Assembly (NCBI GenBank): GCA_949752795.1
Contig: OX457074.1
Location: 31,233,980 to 31,297,979 of the forward strand
Reading direction: 5' to 3'
DNA: 64,000 nt
Source of the DNA: Hyperoodon ampullatus
Taxonomy: Eukaryota; Chordata; Mammalia; Artiodactyla; Ziphiidae
A program made the position numbers and the translations under genes. Under the pieces are notes generated by a model, which was given only the letters and a program-made list of their open reading frames with translations, did no database searches and was not told the DNA's origin. Of the stretch, positions 33,221-44,773 are shown piece after piece (the first letter of the stretch is position 1; every line of letters starts with the position of its first letter).

Positions 33221-36200
33221 ATGGCGAAGGAAGAAGAGGATGAGAAGAAAGCCAAGAAAGGGAAGAAGGGGAAGAAGGCGCCGGAGCCGGAGAAGCCCAA
33301 GCGGAGCCTGAAGGGGACTTCGCGGCTGTTCATGGGCTTCCGAGACCGCACGCCCAAGATCTCCAAGAAGGGGCAGTTCCGGAGCGCGTCGGCATTCTTC
33401 TGGGGGCTCCACACCGGACCCCAGAAGACCAAACGCAAGAAGAAGGCGCGCACGGTGCTCAAGTCTACGTCGAAGCTCATGACGCAGATGCGCGTGGGCA
33501 AGAAGAAGCGCGCCATGAAGGGCAAGAAGCCGTCCTTCATGGTGATCCGCTTCCCTGGCCGGCGCGGCTACGGTCGCCTGCGCCCGCGTGCCCAGTCGCT
33601 CAGCAAGGCGTCCACGGCCATCAACTGGCTCACCAAGAAATTCCTCATCAAGAAGGCCGAGGAGTCGGGCAGCGCGCAGGCCACACTGGACGCCTGGATG
33701 GACCGCTCCGGCTCCCGCGTGGGCTCGCGCAAGCTGCCCTTCCCGTCGGGCGCCGAGATCCTGCAGCCTGGGGGTCGCCTGCGCAGGTTCCCGCGTGCCC
33801 ACAGCATCTACGAGTCGGGCGAGCCCGTGGGCTTCCTGCCCTTCGAGGACGAGGCCCCGTTCCGGCACTCGGGCTCCCGCAGGTCGCTGTACGGGCTGGA
33901 GGGCTTCCAGGACCTGGGCGAGTACTACGACTACCACCGCGAGGGTGATGACTACTACGACCGGCAGTCGCTGTACCAGTACGAGGAGGAGCCCTACCGG
34001 GGCGCCTATGGCCTCCACGGCCCGGCCTGGCCGCCCTATGACTACCCGCACGGGTACCCGCCCGAGGACCCCTACGACTACTACGGCCCAGACGACTATG
34101 GGGGCTCCTTCTACTCCAACTACGGCTACCGCTATGGCTACGACGACTACGAGCCCCCCTACGCGCCCCCGTCGGGGTTAGCGTCTCCCTACGGCTACTA
34201 CGACGCATATGCGGGCGAGGCGCAACTGCACGGCTACTACCAGGACTCCTACGCCCCTTCCAATGCGCTTTACCCGCCCTACCCGCCCTACGACCTCGCC
34301 TACGACCTCCCGTATGCCGGGCCCTACCCGGATACCTACGGGGCGCCCTACCCGGATGTCTACGGGGCGCCCTACCTGGGCGCCTACGCGCCGCCCTACC
34401 TGGGCGCCTACGCGCCGCCCTACCTGGACGCCTACGCGCCGCCCTACAGCGTCCCCTACGGTGCCTCCCATGGAGTCCCCTACGCTGAAGGCATCTATGG
34501 TGGCGGGGACCAGGCCATCTACCCCCCCGAGGGGCCCTATCTTCCGCCGGAGCAGCCGGCCTTCGCGTACCCGTGGGTACCGCCGCCCATCCTGTCGCCT
34601 CACAACCCGTATGCCCACCCCATGGATGACATCGCGGAGCTAGAGGAGCCCGAGGAGGCGGGCGGTGAGCGGCAGGGCACCTCCTTCCGCCTGCCCAGCG
34701 CCGCCTTCTTCGAGCAGCAGGGCATGGACAAGCCCGCCAGGTCCAAGTTGTCCCTCATCCGCAGGTTCCGCCTCTTCCCGCGGCCCCAAGTGAAGCTGTT
34801 TGGGAAGGAGAAGTTGGACGTGCCCCTGCCGCCCTCCCTGGACATCCCTCTGCCCTTGGGAGATGCGGACGAAGACGAAGAAGAGGATGAGATGCCGCCG
34901 CTGCCCCCGGTGCCCTACGGCCACCCCTTCTGGGGCTTCCTCACGCCGCGGCAGCGCCGCCTCCAGCGTGCCCTCTCGGCCTTCGGCGCCCCCCGGGGCC
35001 TGGGCTTCAGGTCGGACTTCGGACGCCCAGCGCCGCGCCCGGCCACCTCGCTGGCGCGGTTCCTCAAAAAGACTTTGTCGGAAAAGGAGCCCATCCCGCG
35101 GCTGAGGGGCAGCCAGAAGGCCCGGGCGCGAGGCCCAGCGGTCAGGGAGGCGGCCTACAAGCGCTTCGGCTACAAGCTGGCCGGCATGGACCCCGAGCGG
35201 CCCGGCACGCCCATCGTGCTGCGGAGGGCGCAGGCGCGCGCGCGCAACAACAACAACTCCCGCCGTCCGCCGACGCCGCCGCGCGCCCCAAGCCCCGCCC
35301 CCGGCCTGCCGCCCGCCCCAGCCCTCGCCCCCTCCGGCCTGACCCCGGGCCTGACCCCGCCGGCTTCGCCCTACGACTCGCTCCGCCGGCACCCGCCGCC
35401 CTGGGCCGCCCCGGCTCACGTGCCCCTCGCACCCCAGGCCAGCTGGTGGGCCTTGGCCGAGCCCCCGCCCGTGAGCCCCGAGGGGCCCCCTGACCCTCTG
35501 GCCTTCCCCGGACCCCGGCTCTCCTTCAGGGGCTCCCGCCGGCGGGACGCGGCCTTCGGCTTCCCCGGGCACTCGCCCCGGCCCTCGCTGAGGAGCCCGC
35601 CCCTCCTGGGGTACCGCTCATCCCTGGGGCCCCGCTCGCCGCTGGGGCCCTTGTCCCCCCAGCCCTCCGTCCGCCCCGGCCCCTTCCGGCCGCCCTTCTC
35701 GCCGCCGCCCCGCCGTCCCCGCTCGCTGCGGGAGCCCCTGTCCCCGCGCCGAGCCTCGGGGCGCCCGGGCGCACCCCGGTCGCCGGCTCTGGGCTCCCCG
35801 CGGCCGCCCTCGCCGTCCCCTCTGCTGGGCCCCAGCCCACGGAACCGCTCGCTCAACCTGCCCTCGCGCCTCCCGCGCACGTGGCGCAGCCTCAGCGAGC
35901 CTCCCACCAGGGCCGTGAAGCCCCGGCCGCGCCAGTCCTTCCCCCTGCCTCCCGGCCCTGGGTCTTGGCGGGCGGCTGCCGCTGCCGCTGCCTCTGCCCC
36001 TGCCCCTGAGCACCGCAAGAGCCAGCGCGAGCCCAAGGATTCGGAGACGCTCTGGACAGTGCCCCCGCTGGCCCCCAGCTGGGACGTGGACATTCCTGAC
36101 ACCCACCGGCCACCCTCGCCCTGGCCGGGAGGCCCAGACAGCCTCCGTGGCTTCTCCAGGCCAACCCCTGTACCCCCAAACCCCTTCCTCCAGCACGTGG

Positions 36201-36871
36201 GCCCAGGGCTATCCCCTGCTCCCCAGCCTGAAGATCCAGCCTCTGACTCAACTGGTATTCTCCTGGGTAGACACCACGACCCAGGGCCTGGACAGCTGAC
36301 TAAATCGGCCAGCCCGAGCCCCAAGAAGCCTGAAGAAGAGGCCTGTCCGGAGGACCCCCAGCCACCAGCAGAGCCTGAACCCCCGACCCTGACACCCCCC
36401 AAGGATTCCCCCTCAGAGCGGAAAGCACTGAGGCTCAGCTTCTCCTACCCTCTGGCCACCTCTGACCAGATGAGGGCCACGTGGCCACCATGGCGCCGCT
36501 GGGGGACACTGCCCAGGGCCCCAGCCCCCTTGGCGCCCTCTGGGGCCCCAGGACCCCTGCCCAAGGCAGGTGAATGGCTCCAGGCAAGCCCTGGGCGTTT
36601 TGCTGTGGTCATGCCTCGTGTGCAAAAGCTGAGCTCTTTCCAGCGAGCTTGTCCTGCTACCCTGCAGCCTCCCATCCAGGAGCCAGAGCCTGGGCCCGGG
36701 CTGAGAGCCTGGAGTCTGCTCTGGTCCCGCCTCTGGCTGCCGGCGGAGGCCCATCAACCCTGCACACGAGTACACGCTCGCCCCCCATCCTGCCGCCTGG
36801 GCCCTGGAGCTGCCTGCCTGCCCCACGGGGGCCCTGGGGAAAAGATTGGCCCCAAAGGCTGGTGGAACAAG
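33221..36871 (+). CDS. MYO15A: MYO15A giant exon 2: N-terminal extension
   Basis: 1217 codons, ending GGTGGAACAAG before gtatgg, phase 0. Starts [18 protein letters not shown], then [17 protein letters not shown], as in human. The middle is Tyr/Pro/Asp-rich with an octapeptide array at 34325-34444. The 3' half is Pro/Arg/Ser-rich and ends in a conserved block, [19 protein letters not shown] to [15 protein letters not shown]. Known: this exon is present only in the long isoform, needed to maintain hair-cell stereocilia. A GTG in frame at 33212 is not a credible start. The 5' end of the exon is unplaced. The frame stays open past the donor to 37273. Confidence 0.95.
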
Positions 36872-39800
36872 GTATGGGGGCACAGGTTAAAGGGAGGGCT
36901 TGTGGTTCCATCCTGGGAAGCAGGGCAGGAGACAGTCTCGGGATCTTGGCGAACTGCTGCCTGCTTGGGCCTCAGTCTTCCCATCTGTAGCTTGGGGAGA
37001 ACAGCCTCCCAGAGCTTCTGGGGGATTAAACAAGGGGATGCCCGACACAGGCAGGCAGAGGACAGAGATGCCAGAAACTGCCCCCAGGCACTTGGAGGAA
37101 GGGATCTTGTCCCAGCCTGGGCTCCAAGCAGTCCTGTCCTCGTCCGATCTGGATGGCACGTCCACTCCGAGCCCCCCGCAGGGATCTTGGCTGAGTACGA
37201 AACTGCAGACCCTGCCTTACCCACCCTGTCCCACCCCCCCATTCACGTTCATGCTGTTTCTGCCTGCTGCTGACCCTCCCCCAAACTGGGTCTTCTGTTT
37301 CTTTGGGGCTCCTGCCTAAGGGCAGTCCCCCGGGCTGCAGGGTTCTGGACTGTCCAAAGGTGAGGGCTCAGGAACCAACCTTCCAGCTTCTTTACTGCAC
37401 AGTGGGGAAGCCAAGACCCAGGTCACACAGTGGATCACGGCTGAGCCAGGAGTCTGTCTGGGCCCCCGTAGGGTGTGGGGCAGGCAGCCTTTCTGAGGGG
37501 TGCCAAACCCGTGCCTGGCTGCCATGCTCGTGGCGGAACACGAGCCTGGTGCCGGGTGGCCCTCAGTGGAGGGGGGTGGTCACCGGAGCCTCCCCCGGGA
37601 CGCCTGGGGTGGGCGGGGCACGCAGGGGTGGCGGGCGTTTCTCAGCCTCTGCAGACGGTGCCCCGTGGAGCGGGCAGCCAGCGGGCCCATCAATGGCGAC
37701 TGGGGCGGCCTGGCTGCTGGGGGGGCCCTGGCCCCAACGGCGGGTGCCCCGTGCCGTGTGGGCCGCAGCGTTGCAGGAGCGGGGCGCAAAGCGCCCGGGG
37801 GTGAGGGGCAAGGATGCGTGGGCCCTCCTCACCCTGGAATACGTGAGTGGCTGAATTATTCAGGGTTTGCGGCCACCGGCGCACATGGGCAGGCGGGTGG
37901 GCGGGAGGCCAGGGCCTCTGGGGTGATACCCGCTGTGCCCTACTTAGCACGCGGGCTGCCTCCCGGTGTCCCCTTTCCTCTCCGCTCAGGGAGGGGTGCA
38001 GACTGGACCCGAGAGTCAGGACAGGCGGGCTCACAAATATGCTCGCAGTCACACGGGTCACGTGTGGGCCTGGGACGTGTGCTCGGGCGCTCCACAGCCC
38101 AATGAGGAGAGCCTGTGAGTGCGTGTGCCACGGCCCGGGCAGATGTGGTATCTGCGGGGTCAAGTGTACACACTACCAGGGCACAGTGGTGGGCCTGAAG
38201 CCCACAGGGGGCATCGGGACTTTCGTCTCGAGACCCCCAGGTGCGGGGACACCTGTCACATGAAAACCTGTCCAAGGGACGTTGAGAGCACGTGCCTGCA
38301 CGTGTGTGTGCCTCCAGGCAGGCACCACAGGCCAGTGTGCACGTCCACAGGCCCCGTGTGAGACCACAGGTGGGCGTGGGAGCACCTGGGCTGCAGGCGC
38401 TGTTGCCTGTGGGTCTGTGCGTGTGGGTCTGCGTTTGCCCTGCACGGGGCACAGGGTGCGGCGCCGAATGAGAAAGTCCTGGTCCTTCCGGAGGCCCCAG
38501 GCACCAGAAGCGGATGTTCTCCTAGTTGTCACACAGGCAGACCTGGGGTTCACCCTGGAGGAGGGTGTCAGCCTGGGAGAACGTGAGGTGGGAGGCCTTC
38601 TGGCCAGGCAGAGGGAGCAGTGCCCCCCGTGCGTGTGCTCAGCCCCTGGCAGGGCCCTTGGGAAGACGGGCAGCGCAGAGGCCGGCCATGTCCCTGGGAG
38701 TTAAGCATTGTGTTCCGAGGCAGACAGCCCACAGGACCCGGCCGGCCCGGCCTCAGGGCTCCTTCCTCCACACGGCAGTGGGTCCTGGCCATGTCCAAGC
38801 CGGGGGGCCACGCACGGGCACCCTCTGGCTGGCTGATCACAGGCTGTCTCCCCCAGATGCACTCCATCCGCAACCTGCCGTCCACACGGTTCCGTGAGCA
38901 GCACCGGGAGGACGGCGTGGAGGACATGACGCAGCTGGAGTGAGTGGGGGTGGCAGGGTTGGTGAGTGGTCACTGCTTCCCGCCTGGGTGCCCCTCATCT
39001 CTTGGAACATTTTCAGAGGCTGTTTCCTCCCCTGTTAAGCGAGGCTCAGGCAGTGTCACAAAGGCCCAGTAATTCAGATGGGCTGGGTCCAGACCCCAGC
39101 CCTGGCGCTTATCAGCTTGGACCTGGGCAAATACTCAGCCTCTCTGCCTCAGTTTGTCGCCCACGGGATGCTGTGGGGTGGCTGTTGGTGTGAGGGTGCT
39201 GGCACATTGGAGGTGCCTCAGGCGTGAGGGTCGTGCTGGTTAATGGCATTATCCAGTCACAGTGACAGCCTTCACGTTTGCTACCTGAGGGCATCCCCTA
39301 CCCCAGCGAGGTGGGAACAGTGATTATCATACCCATTGGATGGATAGAAAAACTGAGGCACAGAGAGGTTAAGTAACTTGCTCAAGGTCTCACGGTTGGT
39401 GTCAGAGATGGGACTTGGATGCAGGCCTTTCTGACCAAGGCCCTACCCTGAGGGGAAGGTGGGCCCTGACTGCCTCTCTCCATCTCCTCACAGAGATCTC
39501 CAGGAGACCACTGTGCTGGCCAACCTCAAGACCAGATTTGAACGGAACCTCATCTACGTAAGGCCTGGGGCTGACCCCCCTGGGCTTGAGTCTGAGGGCA
39601 GCTGCCTCCCTGCCTCCTGGGGCTGCAGTGGAAGCGTGGATTTCTCCTGCTCGCCCCAGACTTGTGCCATCTGGTTTGAACCCTGGAGTTTCTACTATTT
39701 GAGCATAGCATTCAAGAGCCGGGAGTGCTATAATCCAAAGTCCTAAAACATAGAGTCTTAGAGGCCTGGAGACAGGGAACCCAGAAGTGTGTGACCCCCA

Positions 39801-42800
39801 CCAGGAGCCCGATGGGTAAAAGCTTCCAGAGTCCTGGGAGCCATACACCTGGGGCCCGGGGGGGATGGTCAGGGGTTGGGCCCCGACAATGAACGAAGGA
39901 AGCAGGCACCCTTGTGGGATCATGGCTGTGGGGCTTTGCGTGCTCCACCCTCTGCCCAGCCTCAGCCTGGTTCAGTGCCTGACACTCCACCACCAGAGCA
40001 CACGACCCATCAAGCTGTCCGGGGGCCCAGGGTGCAGACACCAGGGCTAGGCAGACAGATGTCCGTCCCCATGAAACAGGGATCCCGGCTCCCAGGAGTG
40101 GGGGAGGGAGGGACACAGACGGGCCCTGAGGCCACCGTCTGCCCAGCAGACGTACATCGGCAGCATCCTGGTGTCGGTGAACCCGTACCGGATGTTTGGG
40201 ATCTACGGGCTGGAGCAGGTGCAGCAGTACAGCGGGCGGGCCCTGGCTGAGAATTCCCCGTGAGTGTCTCCAGGGCTGGGGGAGGGGGCCTCCCCGGGGG
40301 TCTCCTGGGTTCCTGTCTGATCTTGGCAAGTCCCTGGTTGCCCCTCAGCTGTGGGTGGTGGATGGCGGTGGGGAGCCCAGCAGCCTCTCCCTGAGCCTGG
40401 CCACAGCCTCCTGCGGGCTGGAGGCCACTGTGGCTCAGACCTGGGTGGGGAGCCTTGTGGGGAGCATACCCCGAGGGTGGGGTACGGCAAGATTGGCTGC
40501 TCGGCCAGGCAGAGGTGTCCCCCTGCCCATTCCCTGGGAGGTTTGGGAGCAGCAGCAGGGCCTGGCCCGGGAACGCCTGTGGCCTGTCTCTCTAGGCACC
40601 TCTTTGCAATTGCAAATCTCGCCTTCGCCAAAATGCTTGATGCCAAACAGAGCCAGTGCATAATCATCAGGTGAGCAGCAGAGAGGCTGGGGGCCGGCCT
40701 GCCTGCCCACGTCCTCCTGTGTCACGGCGGGGCCAGGGGAGCCCAGAAGAGGCCGTGAACAGGCTGGAGCTCACTCTGCCCCTCTGCCTGGTCAGCGGAG
40801 AGAGCGGCTCTGGAAAAACTGAGGCCACGAAGCTGATTCTGCGCTACCTGGCGGCCATGAACCAGAAACGGGGCATCACACGGCAGGTGTGTCTGTCCCC
40901 CCAGGGCCCTCAGCCCAGCGCCCCTCGTGCTCCTCAAGAGGCGAAACTCTATGGCCCCACTTGGAGGATGGGCGGCCGAGCCCAGGGCTGCACAGAGTGG
41001 CCTCGTGGGACTTGGGGCTCTTGCTGCCTCCCCTCCCAGGAGTTCTCTCCCGCTTGCCTTCCCCCGCAGCTCTGCGTTCCAGCCCCCAGGGGCGGCCCCA
41101 GAAGAGGCCACGCGGGCAGGGGGTGTCGTCCACTCCTCCCGCCTGGCCTCACATTCATGGTCGTGAAAGAGGCAGGACAGGCCCGAATGTGCGCGATGGC
41201 CAGTGTAGGGTCAGGAGAGGCTGGGGTGCTGAGAAGGCCTGGCTGGGGTCTGCAGCATTGGAGGTTTGCTTACGTCAGAACCTCCGTAACGGTTTCCCGA
41301 GGACCTGCTGTGTGCCAGGCCCAGGCTAGGCTCTGGGGAGCAGGCAACAGCAACACAGTCTGATAAATGTTCCCATCTTGTGGGAATTTTGTTCTAGTGT
41401 AGGAAACAGAAAGGAAAATAGCAGGGGTCAGGGCAGGTCCTGCTGAGAAGGCAAGGCAGTGGGGCCTGCAGACATCTGGGGTAGAGCAGGTGCAAAGGCC
41501 CTGGGGTCCAGCAGGTGTGGTGTGCTAGGTCGGCAGAGGGGCAGAATGTGGTCCAGGCGAGGGAGGATGGTGGCTCGAACCAAAGAGGTGACAGTGGGGT
41601 TGGTAAGCACAGCTGGCCTGGGTGCGGTTCCAGGACTTGGTGAGGGACCAGACGGGGCTGTAAGAGGGGACACCCAAGCTGGCCCCAGGCATTCGGCCTG
41701 AGTTATGGGAGCAGCCAACAGCTGAGGGGCAGGATATGGAGAGAAGACGCAGGTGCCCTTGAGGGTCTGCCGGGCATGCATGCACAGGTGGTGGGAGACG
41801 GTAGATGTGCCAGGAGCCCGGAGCTCAGGGGAGGTGGGGCAGAGGCCGAGGCCTGCCAGCTCAGACTCCAGAACATGACGCTCAGACTCCGGCCCACCCC
41901 TCCAGAGGTTTGCAGTGGCCACAATGTCCTAGCTGGTGGCGATCTCTGCAGGTGATCTGGGGGCACTGGGCAGGGGCTGCTGGGCCCTCGGTGAGGAGGG
42001 GGTCAGCCCAGGCTTTGTGGTCAGGAGAGGTCACTTCCTGGCGGTCCGCTTCTGATACCGACCTTGGCCTGCCAGCCCCTCCCATCCCAGCTTGGGTCTC
42101 CTGGAGGCCAACCAGATCATCCCTTTGCTCCAGGCCGGGGATCAAGCCTCCAAGGGTAGACTCCTGAGAGGACTGACTGCGTAGGCAGGCAGCCGTTTGC
42201 GTCAGGCACCTCCTGTGTGCGGGAAGCCTTGTGCTCTGTCGGCACCAGAGCCTTGCGGCAGCCCTGGGAGCTGGAAAACTGAGTCCTGGGAGGGCAGTGA
42301 CTTGCCCAGTGTCCCAGAGTGACGGGCTGGAGGGGCTGGGGTCTGAGGCTCATGGCGGGGAGCTGTCTTGGCAGCGGTCGGGGAGGATGGCGGAGGCGCG
42401 GGACGTGGCTGGGTCTGAGGGGCTGGGCCGGGCAGAGAGGAGCTGTGAAGATGTGCCTGCTGGCTGGGGTGACCGTGGACTCGCCTCCTGGCCGCTGTTG
42501 AGCCCTCTCCTGCAATCAGACGGTCTGGCTCTAGGGTCAGTTTCAGGCGAGGCTGGGTCCAGGGTCTCAAACGACGTCCCTTGTCTCGGCCTCGCCGTCC
42601 CGCATGTTTGAACGTCGTCCTCATGTGTCTCCCGTGGTCAGCACGATGGTGCCACAGCACCACGGCCCACACTGCCCACCAGGCCAAGAAGTCTCAGGAC
42701 TCCCTCTTGTTGGACTGGTTTTGGCCACGCGTCCTCACTGGATCCAGGCGTGCCTTGATCAGCTGAGGTCTGGGCCACAGACTCCATCTCTGGGCTGGGA

Positions 42801-44742
42801 GCGAGACAAGGGTTCCCCGGGGTAGGGGCTCAGGGTAGCTGGCTGCTGCTCAGCCCGGGCCACAGGCACCGGCCCACCCGCGGGTTGGGCTGGACGGCCC
42901 CACGGGGCCAGATGTTCCCACTCCTGGCCGTGTGCCCTGCCCTGTGCTGGGCACTAGAGGAGAGAACCCACCCCCAGGTGCCCATAAGGGGCACCCAGGC
43001 CAAGGGACAGTACAGGCCAAAGCCCAGGCTGACCCTGACTCCCTAAGCACCCCCAGGCTGGCCCCCATGTCTCTCTGGGCCTTAGTCCACTCCTCTGTAC
43101 GGTGGGCACAGTATTTCTGGGACTGAGCGACACTGTGGGTGAGCAGATGGAGGGAACCGGCACCGTCCCCAAGGTAACGTGTATCATTTCTGTGCACACT
43201 GGGCCCCCTACTTCTCCTCTAAGAGTTTATCCTGAGGAAATGATGCAGCCAGAGAAAGCACTGCTTACATCGCCGAGCACGGGCTGTGGTGCTTTGGGCC
43301 CTTGCTCTTTCCGACCCTGGAGTCCCGAGCACGCTGCCTCACCTCTCCCAGCCTCAGTTTCCTGATCTGTAAGCAAGGGCGATATTAGGACCTACCTCGT
43401 AGGAACGTTTACGATGCTGTAATTGGGGCCAAAGGTCTGGCATGCAGTAGGTGCTTAATAAGTGGGTGCTGTGATTAGCTACAACACCCCAGCGGCTCTG
43501 CTCTCATAAAATGCTGCCCCCCATTTCATCCATTTAGCAGATTTTTTTTTTGTATGTTTTGGCCGCATAGTGCGGCACGTGGGGATCTTAGTTCCCCAGC
43601 CAGGGATGGAACCCGCACCTCCTGCAGTGGAAGCGCGGAGCCCTAACCACTGGCCCACCAGGGAGGTCCCCCCCACCCCAGCAGGTGTTTGTTGAGAGCC
43701 TCCTACTGCCAGGTCCTATGTGGATGCCAGCACCAGGCGTGTGCGCACAGAGTCCTCCCTGTGGGGCTGACGCTCTAGCGAGAGATGTGGACGTACGAAG
43801 GGCTGAGGGCTGCAGGGGGGCAGAGCGCCAGTGCCCAGAGGCTGGCGCGGGCACAGTCAGGGGACTTCAGTGCTGGGCAGAGTGGAGAGGAGACAGGAGA
43901 TGGGGCTGGGCCGTGCAGGGCCTGGAGCCCGAGGGGAGAGAGCAAGGCAGGGCAGGTAGGAGGCCTTTCCAGGAGACTGGGTGGTTCACGGCCGCCGGCG
44001 GTGGCTGGGGAGGGGGCAAGAACACCCCCAGAGCCCTTTGGCAGGAAGGCCCAGCAGACCCCCCACCTGGGGTCACGCCACGGTCCCCTAGCCCAGACAC
44101 CTGGGGCTCTGAGGCTCGGGGGTTTGCTCTCAGCTGGTGGCTCTCCTGCCTGCCAAGGGCCCAGAGGGCTTGGCCACTCCCTCCGCGGTCGGAGGCCCCG
44201 GCGTCCTGGGGGGAGCCGGTCGGTCCCGCGGGTGACCCGCTTCTGTTCTTGTCCTGCCCTCCTCCTCTGTGCTGGCGGCTCCTGAAGATAAAGGTATCAG
44301 GGGTGCGTGTGCGCATGCTTGTGCGGTGCGGGGCGGCATGGGGTGGGCGGTGGGGGACCTGGGGAGGCCCCCGCGGGCTCCCCGCAATGCCCGAGTCTTC
44401 CTCTGGCGCCCAGATCCTGGAGGCCACACCCCTCCTGGAGTCCTTCGGTAACGCCAAAACTGTCAGGAATGACAACTCCAGCCGCTTTGGGAAGTTTGTG
44501 GAGATCTTTCTGGAAGGGTGAGTGGGCCTTCGCGGAGCCCCCGGGGCCTTGCGTGCATGGTGCCCAGCATAGCTGACTCTGCTCCCTCCCCAGGGGCGTG
44601 ATTTCTGGTGCCATAACCTCGCAGTACCTGCTTGAGAAATCCAGGATCGTGTTTCAGGTGTGTCAGGATGGGGTCGGGTGTGGGGTGTGCAGAACCTCTG
44701 AGCCTGGCACCTGGCTGAGCTGATGAACGAGGCTCGGGCTGT

Positions 44743-44773
<31 letters not shown>

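Larger units (their letters stand above)
40887..44287 (+). other. MYO15A: MYO15A intron 7
   Basis: 3.4-kb intron ending at a 6-nt microexon. It holds unassigned LINE-like text at about 41340-41750, a MIR at 43320-43478 and a SINE at 43540-43672. No other exon was recognised. Confidence 0.8.

Noticed and set aside
32885..34051. 388-codon minus-strand frame opposite the start of MYO15A exon 2, with further long frames at 34640-35572 and 35416-36402
   Set aside because: These mirror the codon bias of a GC-rich exon (few stops on either strand). No initiation context or recognised content; overprinting is not supported.
33588..34643. Second plus-strand frame within MYO15A exon 2 (197 and 144 codons)
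   Set aside because: Thr/Arg/Pro low-complexity translation of the Tyr/Pro-coding repeats in another frame; explained by composition.
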